Assembly (NCBI GenBank): GCA_014529385.2
Contig: CM043963.1
Location: forward strand, 104,884,912 to 104,948,911
DNA: 64,000 bases
Origin: Adiantum capillus-veneris
Lineage: Eukaryota; Streptophyta; Polypodiopsida; Polypodiales; Pteridaceae
Reading direction: 5' to 3'
Shown here: positions 1-10,600 of the stretch, one piece after another
How the letters are laid out: each line of letters opens with the position of its first letter
How positions within the stretch are numbered: the stretch's first letter is position 1
Program-made: the position numbers and the translations under genes
The notes under the pieces: model-generated
Seen by the model: only the letters and a program-made list of their open reading frames with translations
Told to the model about the DNA's origin: nothing
Databases searched by the model: none

Positions 1-2251
1 GGGGGGCGTGGATATCCATCTTACGAGTCTTTACAATCATGAACTTTGTTTTGTCTACATTGATTGATAGGCCCACATTTTCACAAAAAGCATGTAACGC
101 ATCAACCAATTTCTGTAGAGCTGTAATGTCATGGGCGAAAAGAGCCACATCGTCTGCATAGATGAGCATGAGAAGTGTAAGCATCCCGATGGCTGGTTCA
201 TCCCCTTCTAGTTGAGGGAGGCAGCTTTCTATTTGATCAATGCACAATCCAAAAAGAGTAGGGGAGAGAGTGCATCCTTGTTTGACCCCCATGTTGCTCG
301 AGAAAGCTTTGGACAGCCCTTGGTGCGTTTTTAGTTGACATATGACTCTGTCATAGAGACGTGCTACCACACTCCTGAGATGCATCGGTACTTTTATGCA
401 TTCCATCCTTTTCCATATACCCATTCTCGGGACCGTGTCAAAGGCTTTGGTGAAATCTACACAGCAACAATATAATGTTTTTCCCTTTAACCGACTCTCT
501 TCCATTAATACCCTGAGTGAAACAAGGTGATCAATAGTGCTATGTTTTGGTCGGAAACCTGCTTGTTCTTTTGTTCGTTTTCCATTTGTCTCCGCCCATG
601 TGCTTATGCTTTGTTCTAAGATGCTTCCCAAAAGCTTTGCCATGCAAGATCCTACCATAATGGTACGGTAGTTGGTAGGCTGATTTACATCCCCTTTTTT
701 GTAAAGTGCTTTGATCCAGTTCTTTCGCCAATCCTCGGGTAGCCCTTGAACAATGGCTTGGTTTAGCATTCTATGTATCCACTCTCTAGCTCTCATACCT
801 GACCATCTAAGCATTTCTGAGTTCAAGTGTAGTATGTCCGGAGCTTTCCCATTTGCAAGTTTTTGTATGCCTTTTTTAACCATTTCGAAATCAAAGTGGT
901 CTTGGGCATGGAGATCGGTTTGCATGTGTGGCATTTCTTCCGCATTATTATGCACATATAGTTGTTCCACATACATGTACATGTCATCTGAGCTTATGTC
1001 CCCCATAATGTCATGTCTTCGTCCTCTTATTTTCAGCCATTCCTTTTTGGGATTTTTCTTGAAGTTGGCTATGGCTTGTGTCTCCGTGCGTAGCTCATAG
1101 TTTCTTCTTTTCCGCCTCTTGAGATTTGCGTAGTCTTTTGATAGAGTTTCCCATTCCGTGTTCGTCGTTGACAGTGCCCGCAATTGTTTTTTTACATACT
1201 TGCACTCTTCATCAAACCATGGGTTATGCGGTAGCCCTTTAACATGATTTCCTCACCGATGCGTTTTTCCCATTGTTTGTTCCACGGCGTCACATAGAGC
1301 TTGTTTGAAAATTGGCCATGTTTGTTCAATGTGTGAGGCATGGGTACATGAGCAAGTGCATTGTCTAGATGTTCTGCATACATTCTTTTCTTGTCCACTT
1401 ACATTTTGTATGTCCATGATCGGGCATGGGGCTGTTTTTGTGCTTTTTGAGTGGGAACTTGTAGCCATACAGGGATTGGGGTGTGGTCCGAATTGGGTGA
1501 CCTCTTCCCAATTGTAAAATTACTTACAATATGGGATGCCTCATATGCAATCAATACATAATCAATAACACTCATGCCTTTGTTGGCCGTGTAGCATGTG
1601 CATTCTCCCGATTTTTCAAACTTACTTGTTCCATTGACGGCGATTAGTTGTAAGGATGTCATCATACTGAGCAATGCAATACCTTGCGGGTTTGTAATGA
1701 GATCTTTCGAACATCTCTCCCATGTGGGATCTAGTATCTCATTATGTTCAAGCATTGGAGGTGTCATGAGATCCACCATTTGCATTTGCGCATGTGCTAT
1801 GCGAGCATTCATGTCCCCCAATAAGCATAATCATCCCTTCTTGTGCATAGGCATGGATATCGGCATACAGATCCTCTAAAGGGTAATTCTTCTCTACATT
1901 GAAGGCACCATAGAATGGTGACTCTCTATGGGGGATGTAGCACCCGGCAATGAACATAGGTTTAGGTTTTGTGTCAAACTTGATCCATATGTACCGGTTA
2001 TGAGCATCTGTCTTGCAAATTGTGATCATTTTTCTGAGTTCCTCTCGGTATATCACCGCGACTCCTCCTTATCCCCTCATTTTTGTACATGGCATCCGTA
2101 GGGAGTGTGTGACATATCCTTCAATGTGTGGTATTCTACATGCATCGTGTTCCCATGTTTCCAATAAAAAGAGAATGTCGGCTTGTGGTAGGACTTCCGT
2201 TAATCCTTCTCCTTCATGCCACGGGAAGCCTCTGCAATTCCAACTTGTCAC
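1..2251 (-). pseudogene. LINE ORF2: endonuclease plus reverse transcriptase, frameshifted
   Basis: ORF2 nicks the target and copies the RNA there. The start chosen is the ATG at 2251, followed at once by WNCRG, the first endonuclease motif. Later endonuclease motifs are DMNAR (about 1815), VIDYVL (about 1570) and SDHTPI (about 1485). The reverse transcriptase shows NGKAPD (about 850), AGFRPKHST (about 570), DFTKAFDTVP (about 450), GVKQGCTLSPTLFG (about 270) and the catalytic YADD near 155. The frame changes near 1815, 1400 and 1250. From about 1240 to position 1 one frame stays open and leaves the window. The C-terminal part is not visible. Function as LINE ORF2 is certain from the motif order; the clade within L1-like elements is inferred. 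Confidence 0.85.
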
Positions 2252-2284
2252 GTGTAGTTCCGTGAACCCATGGGTCTCGCATTG

Positions 2285-2960
2285 TCATTTTGTTTCCTCT
2301 TTTTCTTCCCCTTTTGTGTCCGCTTGGGCTGTTCTTTTGTTCATGCTAGCTTCGTATGCTTCACGTAAGGTCTTTTGTTGGTTCGGCGTTCTATCTTCAC
2401 TGATGTATAGTGAGCTATCCTTTAAGTACATGCGAGCGTTTTCGAGGATAATAGCCCTCTTGCGAGCATCCAGAAGTGTGCATACGATTGCCCGATTTGC
2501 TTCGGGTTTCTTCTTGCCTACTCGATGTGCACCATATACCACCACATCATGCATTCCGAAGTTAGCGGAGATCATTTCCGTGATGTCGGTGTTCAAGGTA
2601 ATGACCTTCTCGTTGTCGGATTCGGGGATGCCCCGTATCACGATGTTCATTTTTCTTTTCTCTTGTTCAGTGTATTCTGTCATCCTCATTAGCATACATG
2701 TCTGTGTTCATTGAGGAAGTCTGAGGAATTGGTGTGTTTGTCAATGAATCTTTCCAAGAGCCCACATTTTCAAATACATTCATTTGCGCAATCTTTTCAT
2801 CATGTGTGGCTAGCGTGTCTTGCATTGTAGCCGTGTGCTTATCAAGAGCACCCTGGAGCTCTTGCATCTTCTCCTCTTGGTGACGGACTCATAGGTCTTG
2901 CATTTGGAGCTTGTGTTCCAATTCTTGGTTTTTTAGAGCTAGGTCTTTGATTTCATCGCT
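2285..2960 (-). pseudogene. LINE ORF1-like RNA-binding protein with coiled coil
   Basis: The 136-residue part at 2695-2285 reads NIVIRGIPESDNE, then YGAHRVGKKK and ISEDRTP. This resembles the RRM-like core of L1 ORF1 proteins, which bind element RNA and form trimers. The preceding part (2960-2667) is rich in Gln, Leu, Glu and Lys with heptad-like spacing, as expected for the ORF1 coiled coil, but is in another frame, so there is a shift near 2680. It ends 34 bases before the ORF2 ATG, normal for an L1 bicistron. Assignment rests on pattern and position. Confidence 0.65.
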
Positions 2961-3188
2961 CTGCTTCGTGATGGTGGTATGCATTGAGGAGATGAGTCCC
3001 CATATGTCTCGTAATGAGCATGGTGGCGAGCGTATTCCCTTCCATGATGTCCGGTTTCGGGGGGGTTGTTTGCTGTATTGGTTTGGGTCCCATGGTGCAT
3101 GTAGGTGAGGACCTGACAGAGAGGCCGCTTCTGGAAATTCGCAGGTTCACAGTGTCATTCATGTGGCCATGGTGTGTTGGTAGCCAAT

Positions 3189-3189
<1 letters not shown>

Positions 3190-3263
<74 letters not shown>

Positions 3264-3427
3264 GTGGGCAGCCCCAACAGGTGGCGCGATAGCCCACAGC
3301 CCATGTGGGTTGTAGCACGAGTAGGACCAGCTGTCGCGACCAGGGGCTGGGTCTGCTCACATTCGCGACAAGGGGCAAGTGGCCTACAGCGGCAGCGCGC
3401 GCAGGTCACCAGCGCGCAGCAGCAGCA

Positions 3428-3477
<50 letters not shown>
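3190..3477. repeat. Two (GA)n arrays around a GC-rich 170-bp spacer
   Basis: A perfect GA array of about 70 bp (3191-3260) is followed by a GC-rich spacer containing CAG/GCA runs and GCGCGC. A second GA array of about 45 bp (3430-3475) follows. Long Arg-Glu or Ser-Leu reading frames here are products of the dinucleotide repeat, not genes. Confidence 0.9.
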
Positions 3478-3480
<3 letters not shown>

Positions 3481-3897
3481 TAGGAAGATCCTTCACAAGA
3501 GAGGGATGGAAGCTAACTCTTAAGAGTAGGGGTTTGGTGAGCATCAGACAGTGCCTTACCCTAAACCAAACATTGCTCATCCCTTTCCACTGCAATCTAC
3601 AAAGCCAAGAATTAACTGTAGGCTTTACTAGCTTATGCTTCCTGAGACTCTTGATTTACTACCATGTCTCCACTTTCTTGCATTGTCAATTGCAATATGG
3701 TTAGATTGTTATCCAACGGATGTCTGTCATAGGAATGAGGATCCATAACAATAGAGAACACAAAAACCACAATATCTGTGATTGTCATTTTAACTGACCA
3801 AATGGTGGCTGTAGCTCACCACCCCTTTGGAAAGCAGAACAGCTTCAAAATAATTTCTAAACAAAGGAGACAACTTGCTATACTTGAATAAAATCAC
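3478..3897. other. Presumed intron sequence, no feature recognised
   Basis: AT-rich, no convincing reading frame. It lies just 3' (minus sense) of the exon at 3898-3941 and is probably intron. I looked for the next exon in the phase left open and did not find one. Confidence 0.4.
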
Positions 3898-4124
3898 CTC
3901 CTCAAGTCTTGGTGCTTTTTAGGAAGATGAGGCAGCAACTCCTGAATAAAACAATCAGACAAGAACTATAAAACGCATAAACTTAAAACTCTAATCTTTT
4001 ACAGATTGTTCATGGTAGCTTGCGTAAGAAACTGTGCAAGAAAATTTTAACCTTATGAGCTGGTCGAAGCTTTCCATAAGACCTCTCCCAACGCTTCACA
4101 TCCTCCTCCATTGCAAAAGAATAA
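3898..4124 (-). CDS. Two exons of a cellular gene, possibly carnosine N-methyltransferase-like (N2227 family)
   Basis: Two short minus-strand stretches look like true exons. Exon a is 4124-4052: acceptor ACGCAG before it, donor GTTAAA after it, frame reading SFAMEEDVKRWERSYGKL and ending in PAHK on a codon boundary. Exon b is 3941-3898: acceptor TATTCAG, donor GTGATT, frame reading ELLPHLPKKHQDLRR, starting in the matching phase. The joined pattern RxERxxxxLxxxHxxLLPxxxxxxxxxR resembles the N-terminal part of N2227-like S-adenosylmethionine methyltransferases, which methylate carnosine in animals. Family call is from remembered pattern only. Only about 39 codons are visible; the remaining exons would lie outside or beyond the inserted elements. 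Confidence 0.45.
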
Positions 4125-4600
4125 CTGCGTCATAAGAAAAAGAACCAAAACAACAAAATTTCATGAACCTAAAGGTGGATCTTTTTTGCCCAAGTCGATG
4201 TTTGAATTGGTATATATGTCAGGCACACTAAGTGACGAATTGAAGACAGCACATGCTAGCACATCGATAAGAACTTAAATGCTTGAAGTCCCACTTAGTC
4301 AGCAATTTAGGTATTGATAACATAAACTTGATTAGTTTTAACCAATTTTTCACATTTTTGGGGGATGCTGGCACCACTTTTTTAGATAACCCCCTCCCAA
4401 GCTAAAAAAACCCCTCGTTTTCGACATCTTTCATTAGCTATTCATAAGCAGAAGAACAATACATATCAGGATGATGTTGCAAATAAGTATTCCATATTTT
4501 CTATAAGAAATTGGCCAGGCCTACTTCATTAACAAAACCCTATAAATGTAAATGCGCCTTGTATACAATTTCAATGATATTGTCATGAGCAGGCTATAGG
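4125..4600 (-). other. Presumed upstream intron, no feature recognised
   Basis: AT-rich sequence ending at the acceptor of the 4124-4052 exon. No reading frame or repeat that I can identify. Confidence 0.35.
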
Positions 4601-5690
4601 CTACATCTGAAGTGGCAGAGTTCCACTTCCAGATGCTCTGGCAGCGAAGTATGGCACACCTTTCGATATTTCATTTTATATTAAAAATCGCAAAGTACAA
4701 CCGCTGGGGAGTGTGCTCTACAACTATGAACCGTGCACTGATCTGCCAGACTAGACCCCCAATGCACTATTTTATGGCCACTGAGCCAAAAGCAGAGTTA
4801 CAAAGCTAGGCGCCTCCAAAAGCAGAAACTAGTAACAACAGGTCACCCCAAAAAGCCGGGTGTCAACTGCTTTATCCACTTATGTCCAAAAGCTATGCCA
4901 CATCAGCTCTATTTGGCCCACAATCTATGCCACGTTTCCTGCCACTGCCTGCCAGGCGCTTAGTCTCTTTCTTTCTTCCGTCCGGTGGCATGCTGTAACG
5001 GACTTGGACACTCCAAGTCAAGATTCTATCGCGACACGACAAGAATTCACTTCAAAACAGTTCACAGTTCACATTTGATTCGACACGGCCTGGCGGAGTT
5101 CCGTGCCTAGAGATATTGGCCCCAAAGACTGGCACCCCTTTCGGTATTTCTTTTTGTATTAATCTGCAACTCAAAGTATAAGGGAGTGGGAGGCTCTCAC
5201 TCTCAGACTCTGCGTCCAGATGCTCTGAGAAGTGGGAAGCCTGACCACACTTATAAAGAGATTACAAGGGATGCTAAAAGCAGAGCCCCAAAAGCTTCAA
5301 AGTTAAAAGCTTTCAAAAAATAAAGCAACTTGTCTCTCACAAGCCTTGCTTAGCAACTTGCGTAGCTTTTTTCCAAGCATTGCGTAGGTTTTTACGTAGC
5401 CAAAAACAGGCCCAAAAGCTGCCGTCCGTACGTGCTGCCACGTGGCTGCTTGTCTGCAAAACGCGCCGCAGATTCCGGGCCAGTCCGTACGACAGTGCCA
5501 CGTCATCATTTCAGCCAGGTTTTCCGTGGGACTGTCCATGCCAAAAGGGGTAGGTGTGTGTGTACAAGGGCTGCCATGTCACTGGGTTGTGACACATGCC
5601 ACGTCATCACTTTGTGACAACCCCTTCTCTGCAAATAGGTAAAAGCGGAATGTCAGCCCAAATAACCAGGAAAAGACTAGGGACTTTCGT
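4600..5690 (-). repeat. LTR remnants related to the element A family, two diverged units
   Basis: On the minus strand both units contain the block GAAATACCGAAAGGGG or a close variant (near 5140 and 4655). They also share the GGAAYTCYGCC block found in the LTRs of element A at 22864 and 30684. A reversed TATA-like TTTATAAG lies near 5253. No coding content, target duplication or partner LTR is visible, so these are solo or broken LTRs. The exact ends are estimates. Confidence 0.55.
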
Positions 5691-6070
5691 CTGTTGAGTT
5701 ATGGCATCTCTTTCAATTTGTCAAGTCGGTCCCAATATCTCATAGGGACTAGTGATAGTAAGGTAGTTTTCTCATGCCGGGACATTTCCAACCATGTCTA
5801 GCCTTTTTTTGCTTTTGTTTTAGGAGTTGGGTTGGGCACTCCCGGCTGTCCCCCTCATACACCAAAAAAGTGCACAAGAAGAACGACCGGGACTATGCAC
5901 CCAGTCTCCTAGGGCAAACGCTTTTGTCACTAGTTTCCTCTGGACTACGTGAGGCTTTGCTTCTCCAAGAGGCCAGAATTATCTACACTCTTAGAGTAGT
6001 GCCCTCAAGACACCCATCTTGCTGACTAGTTATGGGCGTGACAGCGACCCAAGTACCTCTGTTCAGAGGC
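5691..6070. other. Target sequence left of gypsy G1, nothing recognised
   Basis: No gene or repeat recognised. Ends in the CCAGG target site (6071-6075) duplicated on the other side of G1 at 14774. Confidence 0.4.
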
Positions 6071-6075
6071 CCAGG

Positions 6076-7552
6076 TGTCACCAGCGTGTGACTACTATCT
6101 ATCCTTTTTGTTGATTTCTTTCTTATTATCTATTTACTTTCACTTTTTGGAAACACCCCACGGGAAATCTAACTGCCCTGCATTGCATAGCTAGTGTGGA
6201 ACTGTCCAGAGGGAGTCCAGGCTTGAGGGCAAGAGAGCACTAAGGTTGGACAAAGACTATGGTTAGCCAAAGTGGGGTCATTGACTAGCCAAAGTGGAAT
6301 CCTTTGCTACAGAGGCTACATTTCAGTTCTGGATGTGGCCACAGTGTACAAAGAGGGTCGGATGACCTAGAAAGATACAATGGCAGCATCTCCTAAAATT
6401 TAGGGAACTGCTATTTTGGGACCTGAAAATGTGTTTGCGTCATTACCTCCGGAATGACAAGGGGAACATTTTCTTACTCTGCCGTGAAGTCAACTAAGCA
6501 ACCGGTTGGGAGATTTTTAGGCGGCAACCCCGAAACGGGAAAATGCTTATAAATGTGCCAAGTGGCACCTTCTGGTGCACTTTCCTCATGCAAGAAAAGG
6601 GGGCGCTGAATTTTAAGCTGGGAGAGGCTCATTTTCAGATTTTGTCACAGGTTAAGAGCTATGGAGTGCTTGCTTTCCCTCCTATGTACAGTGCGGTGCC
6701 AGGAGTGATGCCCTGCACGCTACGCACTGCCCTCTCTCTCCCCTTTGGCAGTATGTTATGCCCCACTAGTGGGCTCTTCATTTGACCAATGTACAGTTGT
6801 GTGGGTTCATGCGCGATTGCCGAGGCAAGAGCCTCTTGCACAGGTACTGGATTAGCTAGCGGCTAATCCCCCCGCAGGTACAGGTGAATTCGGAGAGGTT
6901 TCACGCCAGAAATCTCGTCCGATTCAAAGGGCAAGTTGCCCTACAGGTGCGGGAGCTCGAGGACTTGCTAAGGATGCGACCGGCATGCGAAATGGAGCCC
7001 GAAACAGTAAATTACAGCCTGCTGTGTATTTTTGCAGGTTTAGGGTTTTGGCCCTAAACGGACCCTAATACCCCCAGGAGGTTCGGGGACGCAAGGGGAC
7101 CGCTGTTCAGGCAATCTGGCGCATTTTCAGGGCTGAAAACAGAGAATTCAGCGTGCTGCAGATTCTCCCCAGGTTTTGCAAAGTGCCCGTATGCATCGGG
7201 AAAGTCAGTCAATGCGTGGGAATACTGACTGTGAAGGGTCCTAGTACAGTTATGCTGCTGAAATCAGGCCGGAACAGTTGAAATTCAGCCAAGTTTGTGC
7301 GGAGCAGCTTGTAGGGATCCACAGCATTTATTCCCTCTTTTGAACAATAAAGAAATACCGAAAGGGGCGCCTAAGTTAGGGGCCAATCTGGTGTCGGTCT
7401 TCTCATACAGGTGCATTCTAGCATTTGTATCCCATTCCCCTCTCTTGTGTCACTATAGCGCACGTATAATAGACGACTAATAATGGGTGAAAGCTAAATC
7501 AAGGTTTGAAGTAAAGTCTACTGTCCTTTTTGGATTGAACAGGCCGGTTTCA
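6076..7552 (+). repeat. G1 5' LTR
   Basis: Begins TGTCACCAGCG and ends GCCGGTTTCA. A TATA-like TTATAAATG lies near 6548 and AATAAA near 7345, just before ATACCGAAAGGGG. The second copy is at 13297-14773. Short reading frames that occur identically in both LTRs are not genes. Confidence 0.95.
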
Positions 7553-7568
7553 TGGTTCCATCAACGGG
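7553..7568 (+). promoter_or_regulatory. G1 putative primer-binding site
   Basis: TGGTTCCATCAACGGG directly follows the LTR. It starts with the TGG expected for pairing with a tRNA CCA end, but unlike A, B, G3 and G4 it is not the TGGTATCAGAGC complement of initiator Met tRNA. The tRNA used is unknown. Confidence 0.6.
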
Positions 7569-7659
7569 ATTAAATCACTTTTTCCCATAGAAGTGAGCCT
7601 TGGTCAGATTGGGCTTGAAGACACAGGGGATCATAGACCAGACACAGGAAATAGCAATT

Positions 7660-10600
7660 ATGGCTGACAGACCAGATGATGTGACTGAAGAGGTTTCCTC
7701 TTCACAGGGTCAACAGACACATGAAGTGGGTGAGTCCTCAAGACCACCACAGACAAATGATGATATATTCAGGACCCAGTTGGCTACTGCTATGGCTATG
7801 TTTACACAAGTAATGCAGAACCCGAGGTTTTTAGCCTTTCTGCAACCCTCTGTTCCGTCTCAGCAAGTTGGGTCACTGGATCATATTCAAAAGCCTGTTA
7901 AGGCTCGAGCACAGGTGATTCATATTGCACAGTCAATGGAAACACCTGTACACTTGACGGAGAACATGCAGTCTCCACAACCTATGCCTAAGGTGCAAGA
8001 ACAGGTGGCTGAGATGCCAGTCTTTCAAGCTGTACCAGTTCAGCCCGCCACCTTTCATCAGCCTATAGCTGGTTCTAATGGGCAGGGAAGCACCCTACAG
8101 GCTATGCAACAGGTCTTCCCACCACCTTCAGTACACCCTAGCTATTTTGGAGGTGGATCGGTATTCCAGAGCATGGCTGGTCATGCACCTGGAAATCAGT
8201 TTTACACGCCAGGAACAGTGTTTGGGGGTGCTCAAACGATGATGCCTAACCCCATGTATGGTGTCACGGGCATGCTACCAGGGTTTCAGAGCACTCAGTG
8301 CCAATTTGGGATGCCACAGGAAAATTTTGGTATGGCTGGAATTACAAATCAGCAGCCAAATATGGCGTTTCCAAGTCAAGTTAATAGCGGCCAAGGAACA
8401 CAGATGAACCCTAATAGTGTTCCCATGTTTCAGTCACTTCCATATGACAATTTAACGCCGCTGGAGAGGCCAACTCCGTACAAAGAAGTTGGCAAAGGTG
8501 TGTCTTTCACGACCTTTACAGGGTTTGATGACACGAAGAAGGCTCTCTCATTCCTCCAGCAGTTTGACAAGGCCTATGCAGGGGGAAACTTTACAGAGGC
8601 TTCAAAGGTCCGCAAGGCAGCCACTTTCTTGGCAGGGAATGCGGGACAATGGTGGACAACTTTATTGCTTCAAGGGCGAGCTCCGTCCACATGGATTTAC
8701 TTTAAGCAGATTTTTGCAACGGCATGGTTATTTGATGACTTTGAAGCAGATGTCATGACAGAATGGCACCAGCTTAATGCTCCCACTTGCAGAAATCTGG
8801 ATGATTACAATCGGAAGTTTTGGAAAGTTCTACTTCTAGTAACTTCCTATAGGTTTGTGCCATTGACAGAACAGATTGAAAAATACTGTTGTGGCCTACC
8901 TAAAGGATTGAGAAAGTACTGTACGAAGACAAAAGTCACTACTTTGACGCAGCTCATCGAGGTAGCAAACACTGGCAATGGTTTGCTCAAGGGAGAAGAT
9001 TGTGAATTTAACACTGGCGTCAAGGCAGGATCAGGCAAGAAAAATTCAGCCAAGAAGCACGTTCCCAATGAGGCTCCTAAAGGGACTCAGGAGTCAGCCA
9101 ACGCACGGAAAAATAAAGCTACGGCTAAATCAGAAAAGGGACCAGCGAAGAAATGGAAAAGACGTTTTCCTCGCAAGTCAGAAGAGCAAAAGAAGGTCCT
9201 GAGGACAGAGAACAAATGCTTTATATGTGAGCAGCCTGGCCACATTGCTTACAACTGTCCTACAAAGAAAAGGCCAGCTGATTCTGAAGACAAGGAGGAC
9301 AGGAAAGGAAAGAAGCCCATGGCTGGTCTAGTGCCAGATATGGTGGGCGACAAGCCAAATTCAGATGCAAGTGAGCTTTGCAGAGCATGGGGAAAGGTCA
9401 GGGATCAAACAGTGCTTATCTTCTTTGATCCAGGTACCAAAGCCAACTTTATTTCCCCAGAATTGGCTTCAAAGTTGGGAATCAGACCTGAAGAGATGGG
9501 GTATACAGCAGAGGCAGGTTTGGCATGTCCTGGCCATACAGAGGCTGTGACACCCATCATTGGAAAATTGCGCCTACATATCCAGTCCTATGTAGATGCT
9601 GAAGAATTTTACATCATGCCACTGGACGGATGTGATGTGTTGTTAGGTATTCCTTGGTTATTTCGTGTACAGGGAATCATGGATGCCTACAACAAAAAGA
9701 TCACTGTACAGAGCAGGGGAAAGACTCACATTCTGGATGTAAAGCTTAAAGGGGAGTCTATTCCTACTGTATCAGCTTCTGCTATTACTTCTGTAATGAA
9801 AAAGCATCTTTCTGCGTACTTGGTTTTTGCACGTGAAGTGTCAGATTGTGATGAATCAAATTTATCTATGCTAGATAAAGAAAGGTCAATGTTTTTACAA
9901 CAGTATAGTGACTGTTTTTCCGATTCATTACCGTCTCAATTACCGCCAGAGAGACCCGAGGACCATGCGATAGATTTGGTGCCAGGCAGTAGCCCACCAA
10001 ATAAGCCTCCGTACAGGGTTAGTGCGGCTCAACAGAAAGAGATAATGGGCCAAGTACAGGAGCTGTTAGAAAAGGGGCTGATTCAACCCAGTTCATCTCC
10101 ATTCTGTTCTCCAGTGTTGTTGGTGCAGAAAAAGGATGGCTCATGGCGCATGTGCATCGACTACCGTGCACTGAACAAGAATACCATCAAGAATAGGTTC
10201 CCTATACCTAGAATTGATGATATTATGGACAAATTAGAAGGAGCAGCTATGTTTAGCAGGATAGATCTAAAGAGTGGGTACCATCAGATCCGCATTAGAT
10301 CAGAGGATGTGCACAAGACTGCTTTTAGAACGACATTTGGCCTTTACGAATTTTTAGTGATGCCCTTTGGTCTCACAAATGCTCCTGCTACGTTCAATAG
10401 GATGATGGACAGAATTTTCCGTCCACACCAGTAGTTTGTTGGTACATTCTTTGATGACATGATAGTCTACTCAAAGAATGAAGAGGAGCATAGGCATCAC
10501 TTGGCCATTGTGTTCGAAGAGCTACGCAGTCATAGGTTGCTCATCAATGCAAAGAAAAGTGAATTTTTTCTGGAAGAGATTCATTTTCTGGGACACATTG

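Larger units (their letters stand above)
1..3180 (-). mobile_element. L1-type LINE (non-LTR retrotransposon), cut by window edge
   Basis: Reading leftward, the order is a coiled-coil/ORF1-like protein, an apurinic-type endonuclease and a reverse transcriptase, which is the L1 layout. The 5' end is placed only roughly, before the GA array that starts near 3190. The 3' end lies beyond position 1, so tail and target duplication cannot be seen. Several frameshifts in ORF1 and in the endonuclease part show the copy is dead, although the reverse transcriptase part is open for about 1.2 kb. It probably sits in an intron of the minus-strand gene whose exons are at 3898-4124, in the same orientation. 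Confidence 0.85.

Noticed and set aside
3155-3704. Long reading frames of Arg-Glu or Ser-Leu dipeptides (also near 26997, 29868, 48912, 54048)
   Set aside because: Produced by GA/CT arrays, open in several frames at once, no flanking coding signal.
6543-6785. 80-residue frame repeated at 13764-14006
   Set aside because: Lies in both G1 LTRs; identical because the LTRs are identical. No start context or homology.
10432-10434. Programmed stop-codon readthrough in G1
   Set aside because: Possible but not favoured: the stop is inside the reverse transcriptase domain, not between gag and pol.
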